Part shown: piece by piece, positions 15,958-24,872 of the stretch
Layout of the letters: each line of letters opens with the position of its first letter
How positions within the stretch are numbered: the stretch's first letter is position 1
Origin: Thiotrichaceae bacterium
GTDB lineage: Bacteria; Pseudomonadota; Gammaproteobacteria; Thiotrichales; Thiotrichaceae
Direction of reading: 5' to 3'
Assembly (NCBI GenBank): GCA_023144895.1
Contig: JAGLEV010000013.1
Coordinates: 1 to 43,907 of the forward strand
Length of the DNA: 43,907 bases
The notes under the pieces: model-generated
What the model was told of the DNA's origin: nothing
Seen by the model: only the letters and a program-made list of their open reading frames with translations
Databases searched by the model: none
Translations under genes and position numbers: made by a program

Positions 15958-16980
15958 ATGACTCATCTTCCTGTACTTTCTTTCGACCTTAATGGCTGTG
16001 AATTAACGGCTGAGGAGCGAGAAATCCTCCAACATCCTATGATTGGCGGAGTTGTTTTATTTACTCGTAACTATCATTCAACCGAACAATTACAGCATCT
16101 TATTGACACGATTAGAAAATCGAACTCAAAAGAATTACTGATCTCTGTTGATCATGAAGGAGGGCGCGTACAACGATTCCGTAAGGGGTTTACTGAATTA
16201 CCCGCCTTGGCAAGATTGGGGGAGTGTTATGACGAGAATCCAAAGAAGGCAATGCTATTGGCAAAAGCTCATGGGTGGTTAATGGCAACAGAGTTACTGG
16301 CTTCTGGTGTTGATTTTAGTTTTGCCCCCGTTCTGGACTTAAATTATGGTGTGAGTGATGTGATTGGTGATCGTGCATTTCATCAAGACTCTACAGTAGT
16401 AACAGAATTAGCAATACCCTATATTGAAGCAATGAAAGTAGCAGGGATGAGTGCGACGATTAAACATTTCCCTGGGCATGGTGCGATTAAGGCAGATTCA
16501 CATCATGCTATTCCTATTGATGCGCGTAGTTTAGAAGAAATCACGGCTCAGGATATGCAGCCTTTTATGGCTTTAGTCAATGCAGGTGCGGCGGCAGTAA
16601 TGCCAGCACATGTTAATTATCCTTTGGTTGATGATAACCCTGCGGGATTCTCAACGGTATGGTTGCAAGATATTTTGCGTCAGCAATTAGGCTTTAATGG
16701 GGTGATTTTTAGTGATGATTTGACAATGGAGGCAGCTTCTGTTGCTGGAAGTTATTCTGCTCGTGCGGAGGCTGCAGTACATGCAGGTTGCGATATGATT
16801 TTAGCCTGCAATGATCGTGCAGGTATTGTTGATATTTTAGATAATGCTCAGCTAGAGGTCTCTTCTCAGTCCATAGAGCGTTTGCAGCGAATGCGAGGTC
16901 ACTATGCTTACTCTGGAGTGAATTTACAGGATATTCCACAATGGAAAAAGGCTGTACAGCAACTTGAAGTACTAATGTGA
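15958..16980 (+). CDS. nagZ: NagZ, beta-N-acetylhexosaminidase
   Basis: This 340-residue family GH3 enzyme removes GlcNAc from anhydro-muropeptides in the cytoplasm during peptidoglycan recycling. The signatures are DHEGGRVQRF, the catalytic-loop KHFPGHG with its acid/base His, and VIFSDDLTMEAA with the nucleophile Asp. It is a single-domain protein, as in other Gram-negative NagZ. The frame starts with TTG at 15952; the ATG at 15958 fits the family start (THLPVLSFDLNG). It converges on pyrF with a single base between the two stops, so there is no room for a separate terminator. Confidence 0.96.
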   Translation: MTHLPVLSFDLNGCELTAEEREILQHPMIGGVVLFTRNYHSTEQLQHLIDTIRKSNSKELLISVDHEGGRVQRFRKGFTELPALARLGECYDENPKKAMLLAKAHGWLMATELLASGVDFSFAPVLDLNYGVSDVIGDRAFHQDSTVVTELAIPYIEAMKVAGMSATIKHFPGHGAIKADSHHAIPIDARSLEEITAQDMQPFMALVNAGAAAVMPAHVNYPLVDDNPAGFSTVWLQDILRQQLGFNGVIFSDDLTMEAASVAGSYSARAEAAVHAGCDMILACNDRAGIVDILDNAQLEVSSQSIERLQRMRGHYAYSGVNLQDIPQWKKAVQQLEVLM

Positions 16981-16981
16981 T

Positions 16982-17692
16982 TTATGCTTGGATAATATCC
17001 TGATTGATTTTTTCAATCACAGCAATCGGGTCGGGAGCTTGGGTGATAGGGCGACCGACTACTAGGTAATTGGCTCCTGTTTTGATTGCTTGGCTAGGCG
17101 TCATGACACGATGTTGATCACCTGCATCACTATTTTCAGGACGTATACCAGGTGTCACTAATAAAAAATTATTCCCCAAGTGTGTGCGTAGTATTTGAAC
17201 TTCCTGTGCCGAGCAGACAACACCATCTAAGCCAGAAGCTTGGGTTGCTGTTGCTAAATTAATGACAGTTTGTTCAGGAGGCTGTTGGATGCCAATACCT
17301 TGAAGTTGTTGCTGATCCATTGAGGTGAGTACCGTGACGGCAATCAATAGTGGTGGCTTATCAATAGACTTAAGGGTGTCAACGGCAGCATCCATCATTT
17401 TCTTCCCACCCAGTGCATGAATATTTATCATCCAAGCGCCTAGCTTACTTGCAGCTAAGCAAGCTGAAGAGACAGTATTGGGTATATCATGAAATTTAAG
17501 ATCAAGGAAAACATCAAAACCAAGGTCAACCAAGGTTCTGACAAAATTAGGTCCTTCTGCCACATAGAGCTCGAAGCCCACTTTTAGACGGCAATGGCTA
17601 GGATCAAGTTGACGAACAAAGTCTAATGTAATGGCTGCGCTAGGAAAGTCTAGTGCAATTATCAGTGCTTGATGATGTGCTGTTGATTTCAT
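16982..17692 (-). CDS. pyrF: PyrF, orotidine 5'-phosphate decarboxylase
   Basis: PyrF performs the last step of UMP synthesis, OMP to UMP plus CO2, in the cytoplasm. The 236-residue protein starts IIALDFPSA and has the catalytic block DLKFHDIPNTV, with the Asp-Lys-Asp charge network. The phosphate-binding end reads GANYLVVGRPITQA. Length is normal. It lies 22 bases after lapB on the same strand, the order usual in gammaproteobacteria, so it is probably transcribed with lapB. Confidence 0.96.
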   Translation of the reverse strand: MKSTAHHQALIIALDFPSAAITLDFVRQLDPSHCRLKVGFELYVAEGPNFVRTLVDLGFDVFLDLKFHDIPNTVSSACLAASKLGAWMINIHALGGKKMMDAAVDTLKSIDKPPLLIAVTVLTSMDQQQLQGIGIQQPPEQTVINLATATQASGLDGVVCSAQEVQILRTHLGNNFLLVTPGIRPENSDAGDQHRVMTPSQAIKTGANYLVVGRPITQAPDPIAVIEKINQDIIQA

Positions 17693-17714
17693 ATAAAGGT
17701 GATCCTAAAGTAAG

Positions 17715-18857
17715 CTATTTGATGGTGTCCCAGTGATGACAGGCAGGGCAGCGATAAAGGAAGTCATTCATTTGGTAGCCACAGTGAGTACAACGGAATT
17801 CTACTTGTGACTGAGTGTGTCGAGAGAGTACTTTTTCAATAACACGATAATGTTGCTGTGATTTCTCACTCGGTTGATCTTGTTGCCAAAGTTTAACAAG
17901 ACTCAGTAGGGCTTTTAGGTTACTAGAATTTTCAATCGCATGGGTTTGGATATTGACTTGGTTCTCATCAGTATCATGGGCTAATCCTAGTTCTATCCAA
18001 TAGGATAGAATCTTGTCATCACCCGCTTTCAAGAATAATTGACTTAAGAATTGTTGTAGCTGTTCTGTACCACCTGATTGGTTTGCAGTATCGAGTAAGC
18101 GTTCACTAAGTAATGAAATTAAGCGAGCATCTTGACTAATGGCTTGTTGGTAGGTTTTTAAGGCAGTTTTAATATTTCCTTGCCTGTATTCAAGGTCACC
18201 TTGCAATACTTGTATGCGTGCTGATTTTTTATAAGATTTTCTCGCTTCTTTAATGTATTTTTCGACGAGATGAATATTGCCTTTTTCTAATGCTAATTCG
18301 GCAAGTTCACAGTAGTAATGAGCAATAAAACGCTCATGGTCCATTCGGTTGTTAGTGTCACTATTTAAGCAAACTGCGATGGCTTTATCCCAATCTTGTA
18401 GTTGTTCGTAGATGCTACGTAGTGTGTTGCATGCCTCAGCTCCATTGTCGGTTTCTTTGATTAGTTCTTGGAAGACTGCTTCAGCACGATCAAGCATTCC
18501 TGCGGCAAAAAAGTCTTCACCATAAGCAAGCATGGCAGCTTGTTTTTGTTCTTTTGCTAGACCCGGGCGACTGAGAAGATTTTGATGAACACTTAAGGCA
18601 CGATCTATTTCACCTCGGTTGCGAAATAAATTACCGAGTAAATGGTAGGTTTCCGCAGTATGTGCATTAATTTCTGGGTGGCTGATAAAGACTTCTAGTG
18701 CTTTATCGGGTTGTTCACTGAGTAAGTAGTTGATACCTTTAACAAGATTGTCGGATACATCACGTTTATCCGAGCGTTGCTTTTTATAGCGGCGCTTGGC
18801 GCTATGCCAGCCAGCAAAGACGGCAAGAGGGACAAGTAAGTAGAGAAGTTCAAACAT
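17715..18857 (-). CDS. lapB: LapB (YciM), LPS assembly regulator
   Basis: A 380-residue inner-membrane-anchored protein that directs FtsH-mediated turnover of LpxC and so sets LPS synthesis. One helix (about residues 3-18) is followed by a Lys/Arg-rich stretch, then TPR repeats (about 40-330). A C-terminal rubredoxin-like zinc knuckle CTHCGYQ...CPAC ends the protein, all in the canonical order. In most relatives lapA lies directly upstream. Here the 213 bases between ihfB and lapB contain no lapA, only a long hairpin. No strong Shine-Dalgarno precedes the ATG. Confidence 0.95.
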   Translation of the reverse strand: MFELLYLLVPLAVFAGWHSAKRRYKKQRSDKRDVSDNLVKGINYLLSEQPDKALEVFISHPEINAHTAETYHLLGNLFRNRGEIDRALSVHQNLLSRPGLAKEQKQAAMLAYGEDFFAAGMLDRAEAVFQELIKETDNGAEACNTLRSIYEQLQDWDKAIAVCLNSDTNNRMDHERFIAHYYCELAELALEKGNIHLVEKYIKEARKSYKKSARIQVLQGDLEYRQGNIKTALKTYQQAISQDARLISLLSERLLDTANQSGGTEQLQQFLSQLFLKAGDDKILSYWIELGLAHDTDENQVNIQTHAIENSSNLKALLSLVKLWQQDQPSEKSQQHYRVIEKVLSRHTQSQVEFRCTHCGYQMNDFLYRCPACHHWDTIK

Positions 18858-18970
18858 AGAGAGGGATAGTAAGGAATATTACTATGAGTTACTAGTTAAT
18901 AAACAAAAAACTTCAGTAGTTGAGGTTTTTAAGTTGCCTCTATTCGCTATGTGATTGCAAGTAAAGGAAT

Positions 18971-19030
18971 AAATTGAGATCTTTGCATGAGCTGATTTTT
19001 CATCATACTCTCATGCAAAGATTTCAAATT
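18971..19030. terminator. 18-bp hairpin between ihfB and lapB
   Basis: The arm at 18974-18991 pairs with 19010-19027 over 18 bp with one G-T pair; A-T pairs extend it beyond one mismatch. The loop is 18 bases. On the minus strand it lies 43 bases after the ihfB stop, followed by a T-rich run. It probably ends or attenuates ihfB transcription. The length and symmetry would also suit a miniature repeat. Confidence 0.55.
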
Positions 19031-19070
19031 AAGTTTTTGTAAAATATTTCACAAATTACTTAATTATGGT

Positions 19071-19376
19071 CTATGCTTGTATGAGACAGCTTGCTTTTGA
19101 ACCATCTACACGCTCACGTAACTCTTTACCCGGCTTAAAATGAGGAACATGTTTAGCTGCTAAATTTACAGGTTCACCCGTTTTAGGGTTTCTGCCCTTT
19201 CTGCCTGCACGATAATGAAGACTAAAGCTACCAAAGCCTCTTACTTCAATACGGTTACCTGTCGATAAAGACTCGCTCATACGCTCGAGTATTATCTTGA
19301 TTGCCCACTCAACGTCTTTACCGCTGAGGTGGCTTTGCTTTCTTGCTAATAAGTCAATTATTTCTGATTTAGTCAT
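19071..19376 (-). CDS. ihfB: Integration host factor beta subunit
   Basis: A 101-residue DNA-bending protein that works as a heterodimer with IhfA in transcription, replication and recombination. The DNA-binding arm signature [10 protein letters not shown] (about 62-71) with its intercalating Pro is present, preceded by [11 protein letters not shown]. The start [10 protein letters not shown] is the usual one for the beta subunit. GGGAG lies upstream of the ATG. It follows rpsA on the same strand, the conserved rpsA-ihfB order, with a terminator-like hairpin between the two. Confidence 0.96.
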   Translation of the reverse strand: MTKSEIIDLLARKQSHLSGKDVEWAIKIILERMSESLSTGNRIEVRGFGSFSLHYRAGRKGRNPKTGEPVNLAAKHVPHFKPGKELRERVDGSKASCLIQA

Positions 19377-19693
19377 TCTTCAGCTCCCTTCACATAACTA
19401 ATTAATTAAAAAGATGTTCTAGTCGCAAATTCTACACTTTTTTACAAAATAAACTAGCTTTATTGAGTAAATTTATGAGTATGTTGATTGTTTTTCTATC
19501 ACCACTAGATTTAGTAGGTATCAATATATTGTTTCTATATTCTTAAGTGTTTAATTTAATTGTTATTAATTGTGTTATTTAGTCTTGCATTTTTATAAGC
19601 TAAATAAAAAAAACCCACATTAAAAAATGCAGGTTTTTTCAGGTATTAGCAATAAAATTCACATATTCGTGGATTTTATTAAGCTAATAGTTA
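19377..19693. other. rpsA-ihfB intergenic stretch
   Basis: There are 317 bases with no gene. The stretch holds the terminator-like hairpin close to rpsA (19605-19639) and about 260 very AT-rich bases ahead of ihfB that presumably carry the ihfB promoter. I could not pick a single -35/-10 pair with confidence. Confidence 0.6.
19605..19639 (-). terminator. Probable intrinsic terminator of rpsA
   Basis: An A-rich tract, the arms AACC..CATT and AATG..GGTT around an AAAA loop (two unpaired bases per side), and a run of six T make a bidirectional terminator just past the rpsA stop. Confidence 0.65.
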
Positions 19694-21361
19694 CTAATCA
19701 CTCATTTGCTCTTTGAAAATATCTCCCAAAGAAGTCGTTGCTGAGTCATCAGACTTACTATATTCCGCAACAGCTTTGTTGTGCTCATCGTATACTTTCG
19801 ACTTGATAGAAAGATTAATAGCATGAGTTTTGCGATCAACGCCCATTAATTTCGCTTCAATTTCCTGACCAACACTCAGTACTGTGCTTGCATCATCAAT
19901 GCGATCGGTTGAAAGCTCAGAGACACGTAAGATACCCACTACTTCATCACCTAAATCAACTTTTGCCATTTTAGGTGTTACTTCGATAACTGTACCTTTA
20001 ACCGAAGAGCCTTTTGGATTAGAAGCAACATAGTTAGAGAATGGATCTTGACCCATTTGCTTGATACCTAGAGAGATTCTTTCACGCTCAGGATCAACAG
20101 CAAGAACAATAGCCTCAACTTCATCGCCTTTCTTATAGTCACGGATTGCTTCTTCACCTGGAAGGCTCCAAGAGATATCTGAAAGGTGAACAAGTCCATC
20201 AATGCCGCCATCCAATCCAATGAATACACCAAAGTCAGTGATTGATTTGATTTGACCTTTAACTTTATCGCCTTTGTTATTTGTCTTTGCGAAGTCATCC
20301 CATGGGTTTGCTTGACACTGTTTCATACCAAGAGAGATACGACGACGATCAGCATCGATGTCAAGAATCATGATCTCAACTTCTTCAGCTAAGGTCACAA
20401 CTTTTGCAGGGTTAACATTCTTGTTAGTCCAATCCATTTCAGAAACGTGAACTAAACCTTCAACACCATCTTCAATCTCAACAAAACAACCATAGTCTGT
20501 AAGATTGCTAACTTTACCGAATAGGTGTGTGTTAACAGGGTAGCGACGGATAAGGTCTTGCCATGGATCTTCACCCAATTGCTTAAGACCCAGTGACACG
20601 CGGCTTCTTTCTTTATCAAATTTAAGGACTTTAATATCAATCTCTTCGCCGATCTGTACCACTTCAGAAGGATGACGAACACGTTTCCATGCCATATCTG
20701 TAATGTGTAGTAGACCATCAACACCACCAAGATCGATGAATGCACCGTAATCGGTAAGGTTCTTAACGATTCCTTTAACTGATTGACCTTCTTCAAGGTT
20801 CTCAAGAAGCTGTTCACGCTCAGCGCTATACTCTTCTTCAACCACTGCACGACGAGAAACAACAACATTGTTTCTACGCTGGTCAAGTTTAATGAGTTTG
20901 AATTCTAATTCTTTACCTTCAAGGTAAGATGGATCATGTACTGGACGTACATCGACCAATGAGCCGGGTAGGAATGCGCGGATTGCACCTAATTCAACAG
21001 TGAAACCACCTTTAACTTTTCCTGTAAGAATACCAGAGATGATTTCTTCGTCATCATAAGCTTCTTGTAGTGCTTCCCAAGCACGTGAACGACGTGCTTT
21101 TTCACGGGATAGTTTCGTTTCACCAAAACCATCTTCAACACTTTCAAGAGCAACTTCAACGACATCGCCAAGTTGTACTGATAATTCACCTGTCGGGCTT
21201 TTAAACTGCTCTACAGGGATTATGCCTTCTGACTTAAGACCCGCACTGACGGTTACGTAGTCATCATTAACATCAATAACGATTGAGTTAATGAGAGCGC
21301 CTGGAGTCATTTCTGTTAGGGATAGACTTTCTTCAAATAAGTCTGCAAAACTTTCACACAT
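19694..21361 (-). CDS. rpsA: 30S ribosomal protein S1
   Basis: The 555-residue S1 protein binds mRNA on the 30S subunit and enables initiation on weak Shine-Dalgarno sites. Six S1 (OB-fold) repeats are visible; repeats 3-6 carry the D-Y/F-G-x-F/V and G-L-V-H signatures (for example [19 protein letters not shown]). Length matches E. coli (557). The ATG has no good Shine-Dalgarno. In E. coli this goes with autoregulation through a folded leader, which may hold here but was not shown. It follows cmk by 132 bases, the conserved order. Confidence 0.97.
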   Translation of the reverse strand: MCESFADLFEESLSLTEMTPGALINSIVIDVNDDYVTVSAGLKSEGIIPVEQFKSPTGELSVQLGDVVEVALESVEDGFGETKLSREKARRSRAWEALQEAYDDEEIISGILTGKVKGGFTVELGAIRAFLPGSLVDVRPVHDPSYLEGKELEFKLIKLDQRRNNVVVSRRAVVEEEYSAEREQLLENLEEGQSVKGIVKNLTDYGAFIDLGGVDGLLHITDMAWKRVRHPSEVVQIGEEIDIKVLKFDKERSRVSLGLKQLGEDPWQDLIRRYPVNTHLFGKVSNLTDYGCFVEIEDGVEGLVHVSEMDWTNKNVNPAKVVTLAEEVEIMILDIDADRRRISLGMKQCQANPWDDFAKTNNKGDKVKGQIKSITDFGVFIGLDGGIDGLVHLSDISWSLPGEEAIRDYKKGDEVEAIVLAVDPERERISLGIKQMGQDPFSNYVASNPKGSSVKGTVIEVTPKMAKVDLGDEVVGILRVSELSTDRIDDASTVLSVGQEIEAKLMGVDRKTHAINLSIKSKVYDEHNKAVAEYSKSDDSATTSLGDIFKEQMSD

Positions 21362-21493
21362 GTATAAAACCTACTATTTTATTTTAAAGCATCAGTGATC
21401 CATTCACTAATGGGTTACTAAAAAGCCCGAAAATCCTTTTCCAAGCAACTATGTTTCTTACGTTATAATCACTCAGAAACATAATGAAATTAT

Positions 21494-22174
21494 TTATGAT
21501 AGAACAAGAGTTTGTGCTTTTTGCAAAACGATTCTATAGACTTCATCAACACCTAAATGATCAGTATCAATAACTATAGCATCGTCTGCAGGCTTTAGTG
21601 GTGAGTCTTTTCGCCCCATATCACGCGCATCTCTTTCTTCAATATCACGAATTAAACGCGGCATGTTAACATTAACCCCATTCTCCTTCAACTGCTGTTG
21701 TCGGCGTTTTGCTCTGATTTCGGCAGATGCGTTTAGATAAATCTTTAAGCCTGCATTAGGGAAGACGACGGTTCCCATATCTCGCCCATCAGCAACAAGG
21801 CCTGGTGCTTGGTGAAAGTCCCGTTGTCGTTGCAATAAAGCCTTACGCACCAAGCCATAGGTCGCAACCTTTGATGCACCATAACCACAGTCTTCAGTAC
21901 GAATAGCATCACTGACATTGATATCTGACAGAAGTACTTCGACTAATTTTCCACCCGTCGGAATAAATGCAATATCCATCTCCTTGGCAATTCTCTCTAT
22001 ACCAGACTCATCACTATAATCGATGCCTTGTTGTATTGCTGCATAAGCAACTAGGCGATATAAAGCACCACTATCTAATAAATGCCAGTTTAAATCTGTG
22101 GCAATACGCATAGCAAGCGTGCCCTTACCAGAGCCAGCAGTGCCATCAATAGTAATAATTGTCGGTTGTATCAT
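21494..22174 (-). CDS. cmk: Cytidylate kinase
   Basis: Cmk phosphorylates CMP and dCMP with ATP in the cytoplasm. The 226-residue protein has the P-loop DGTAGSGKGT (about residues 10-19), the CMP-binding insert typical of the long bacterial form, VADGRDMGTVVFP and the lid region with RDARDMGRKDSPL. Length equals the E. coli enzyme (227). It opens the cmk-rpsA-ihfB-lapB-pyrF series on the minus strand. Upstream lies a gene-poor stretch rather than the aroA or pdxA-type neighbours often seen. Confidence 0.96.
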   Translation of the reverse strand: MIQPTIITIDGTAGSGKGTLAMRIATDLNWHLLDSGALYRLVAYAAIQQGIDYSDESGIERIAKEMDIAFIPTGGKLVEVLLSDINVSDAIRTEDCGYGASKVATYGLVRKALLQRQRDFHQAPGLVADGRDMGTVVFPNAGLKIYLNASAEIRAKRRQQQLKENGVNVNMPRLIRDIEERDARDMGRKDSPLKPADDAIVIDTDHLGVDEVYRIVLQKAQTLVLS

Positions 22175-22509
22175 ATTGGCTATCCCAATGGTTAATAATT
22201 AGAAGTGGTATTCTAGCAAAGAATGGGATAGTGATATTTTTTATTGAGAGAGCTGTCAGGAATCTCTAAAAAACCTAGAAAATAAATAACCAGTTTGGGA
22301 TGATCGCTGATCGCTTTGTCATAATCAACTCAAGTCCCTAACTGAAGCCTAAAAAATCAGAGTAAAGCAGAGACAATGTGACTGAAGAACGCAATCTTAG
22401 CTAAAAGAAAGGTGCCCTAGTATCTAAAAACAGCTTATTTCAACAAAATGATAAAGTGATAGATATTTTGAGAGAGAATTACTATTGATTTTTTTGATCA
22501 TAATAAATT

Positions 22510-22558
22510 AATAAAATAGGTGGAATTTTATACAATCAGTTGAATGGATTTTGACGAT
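22510..22558 (+). repeat. Direct repeat copy 1
   Basis: Begins AATAAAATAGGTGGAATTTT and ends TTGACGAT; about 41 of 48 bases match the copy at 22683-22730, with one single-base gap. The copies start 173 bases apart. No other copy was seen in the window. Confidence 0.65.
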
Positions 22559-22682
22559 CAGCAGTTCCCATTTTAGTTATAAAGTAAGAGAATTTCAATC
22601 TCTTAGCAAAATAAAATCAAGACTTTAGACTTCGATGATCATCAATTTATTTTATAGATACTATAAAGCGGGAGCTATTGAT

Positions 22683-22730
22683 AATAAAATAGGTGAAATT
22701 TTATACAGCTGATTGAATGGGGTTGACGAT
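22683..22730 (+). repeat. Direct repeat copy 2
   Basis: Begins AATAAAATAGGTGAAATTTT and ends TTGACGAT. The bases just ahead (CTATTGAT) also occur shortly before copy 1, so the duplicated unit may be a little longer, with an insertion in one copy. Confidence 0.65.
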
Positions 22731-22957
22731 AGTTATATAAATTTAGGATTTAATGTTATTTATCAGGTTAAGTTAATATATTTTATATTTATTAAGTTAA
22801 GTAGATAATATATTTATATATGGCAGTCAGTATGTTGGGTGTTTGTTAAGGTTGTATTTTAATCATTATGGTGGCCTTGAGTCAGCTTTATGGCTTGTTT
22901 CATTGCTTATTTTGGTAGTATATTATCTATGAAATAATAACTTTGGGAGAAATTATT

Positions 22958-23119
22958 ATGTTTTACCCCTATTGTCCTCGCTGTGAAGGATATAATATCA
23001 ACCGCATCCATCGTGGTTTAGTTAGAAAGCTAATTTTTAATGTAAAAAAACGTTATAAATGTGAGGATTGTCATTGTGTATTTACAAATAAAGACTGGGT
23101 TAAAAAGTCGATTAGTTAA
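22958..23119 (+). CDS. Small zinc-ribbon protein (53 residues)
   Basis: This is a short gene that length-limited calling misses. The product starts FYPYCPRCEGYNINRIHRG and has a second knuckle YKCEDCHCVF, giving a C-x2-C ... C-x2-C zinc ribbon (Cys6, Cys9, Cys35, Cys38). A basic stretch RKLIFNVKKR joins them. GGGAGA lies seven bases ahead of the ATG. Similar tiny proteins with a CPRCGS...HR-R-G...YRC-x2-C pattern are common in gammaproteobacteria; their role is unknown, and nucleic-acid binding is the usual guess. It stands alone in an AT-rich accessory stretch. Confidence 0.75.
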   Translation: MFYPYCPRCEGYNINRIHRGLVRKLIFNVKKRYKCEDCHCVFTNKDWVKKSIS

Positions 23120-23442
23120 GTTATAACTTTACAGTCTTAGGAGCTGTAGATTTTTAATTTTACTGTTTTACTATCTTTTTTTGATAAATTTTATTGTTGC
23201 TATTGCTAGAAAATATAGCAATAGTAATAAATATAATTTATCAAGGTTAAGTTCAGCCTCTAGATACTCACTTGTGCCAATCACATTAATGCTATTGACT
23301 ACTTTCCCTTTGTCTAAAAAAAGAGGGTGCTTAGAGTAAATCTTATATACTTTAGCATCGCTTGCTGTTGATCAATCCTGTTATTTTAAATTACTTTTAT
23401 TACAGTAAGTACCTGAAAATAATAACTATAATAACTTTTCTC
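23120..23442. other. Gene-poor stretch with a large imperfect hairpin
   Basis: There are 323 bases without a firm gene. A hairpin spans 23181-23244: outer arms TTGATAAATT/AATTTATCAA and inner arms TGCTATTGCTA/TAGCAATAGTA, with a small asymmetric internal loop. It could end the zinc-ribbon transcript. On the minus strand the frame 23171-23371 is open and would encode a Leu-rich membrane-helix tail ending KFIKKR, but it lacks a good start. Confidence 0.5.
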
Positions 23443-24645
23443 ATGACTAAAAAAACAGTAAATTATCATCTTGTTATGCTTGGATTAATTGTGCAGTTAG
23501 CGTATTCGTTTGTCTATGCTGATATCAATCCAACTGACTGGGATAATGATGGTTTAAGCGATAGATTAGAGCAAAGGTTTGGCTCATCGATGCACCTTGC
23601 AGATACTGATGGTGATGGTATTAGTGATAAGGATGAGTTTGGAAGCGATGAGAATAACCCATTGGATACTGATGGTGATGAGATATTTAATTTTCGTGAT
23701 ATTGATGATGATGGGGATGGTATTCCATCAGTATTAGAAGGGATTGCTGATGGGGATGGTGACAACATACCGAACTACCTTGATTTAGATTCAGATAACG
23801 ATACTTTAGGAGATCGGTCAGAGGTTGTTTTAAGTAGGAAGGATCATGATAATGATGGTCTTGATGACGTGTTTGATGCTGACAAAGATATGCGTGATCG
23901 TGAAGATACTAATGGTGATGGGGTGCTTGATCATTATAAATTTATTGATCGTGATGGTAATGGTGCTCCTGATATTTATGACCCTAGTTCGGCAACTAAA
24001 AAGCAAACAGAATGGCGTGATACACCAAGTAACCCTATTACCACAGAACAGAATGAATCGACTGAAGTTATTGTCAGTAATAACCATACTTCAGAAAACA
24101 ATATTCTACCGATTGAAGCCTCTAGCTCTTTAGCACTAGAGACAGCAAAGCTGGCACATAATACGCATAAACTAGGTGAAGAGGTTATTAAAGCCTCCTC
24201 CGCTGAAGATAATAGTAAGTTATTTGAATATGGTGGATCAGGTTATTTTTACTGTATGACATCAGGGAGAATTGTTGCTGCGGTTGAACAGTTTACGGTT
24301 AGTTCATCAGGATTTGTTACTATTCTCGATAAAGCTAACCAAGGGCATTATGTCTGGGGGGCTAAAGATCCTGGTATTTACTCACTACAGTTTAACCTTA
24401 AGGATGGCTTTGAAGTTGTTTCATCTTTTAATCGTGGGCGTAGAATTATTAAAAAAAGTGCTAGCTCTTTGCTTACATTAGGAGTTGGTGAGAACCTAGA
24501 AAACCAAGGCTATATGATTAAAATGAATGATTTTAGTCGCTCATGGTATCGCTCTTTTGAGTTCAAAGAAGGTGGAGCGAAGTATCTTAATAATAACATC
24601 CCATTAACGGGTAGCTCATGTGAAGGAATGCGGAAAGGCATTTAA
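23443..24645 (+). CDS. Exported protein with thrombospondin type 3-like calcium repeats
   Basis: A 400-residue protein with a signal peptide (residues 1-26, cut after VYA). Residues about 30-185 hold many D-x-D-x-D-G loops (DWDNDGLSD, DTDGDGISDKDE, DDDGDGIPS, DRDGNGAPDIYDP), the calcium-binding pattern of type 3 repeats. A Ser/Thr/Asn linker follows. The C-terminal domain (about 240-400), including YFYCMTSGRIVAAVEQF and two cysteines that could pair, is not one I recognise. The frame opens at a TTG (23362), but the ATG at 23443 places the signal peptide correctly. No anchoring motif is visible at the end, so it is probably secreted or periplasmic. Confidence 0.75.
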   Translation: MTKKTVNYHLVMLGLIVQLAYSFVYADINPTDWDNDGLSDRLEQRFGSSMHLADTDGDGISDKDEFGSDENNPLDTDGDEIFNFRDIDDDGDGIPSVLEGIADGDGDNIPNYLDLDSDNDTLGDRSEVVLSRKDHDNDGLDDVFDADKDMRDREDTNGDGVLDHYKFIDRDGNGAPDIYDPSSATKKQTEWRDTPSNPITTEQNESTEVIVSNNHTSENNILPIEASSSLALETAKLAHNTHKLGEEVIKASSAEDNSKLFEYGGSGYFYCMTSGRIVAAVEQFTVSSSGFVTILDKANQGHYVWGAKDPGIYSLQFNLKDGFEVVSSFNRGRRIIKKSASSLLTLGVGENLENQGYMIKMNDFSRSWYRSFEFKEGGAKYLNNNIPLTGSSCEGMRKGI

Positions 24646-24872
24646 AGCCCATGAAACACAACTTCATTGTCTATCAGAATGGCAGCAAGCTTGTACTGGT
24701 TAATGTACCAAAATGCTGTAAGCTAAAAAATAAAGCTATTGATAAAAGAATGAAAAGAATAATAATTCTAATGGGACGTACCATTGCTATGTTCCCCTTT
24801 GCATTTTATGCACCGTAGTCTTTTGTTATAGGAGGTTATAATACACTGGTTATTCGTTAGAATACTAGTATC

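Larger units (their letters stand above)
22175..22957. other. AT-rich gene-free stretch with direct repeats
   Basis: There are 783 bases without a supported gene. It holds the cmk leader, a 48-49-base direct repeat (22510-22558 and 22683-22730) and a small perfect hairpin TAAGAGA/TCTCTTA (22585-22605). A run of nearly pure A+T follows (about 22740-22825), likely a promoter region for the zinc-ribbon gene. No transposase remnant was recognised. Confidence 0.55.

Noticed and set aside
22175-23442. Decayed insertion sequence
   Set aside because: There are repeats and hairpins, but no transposase fragment or paired terminal inverted repeats with target duplication.
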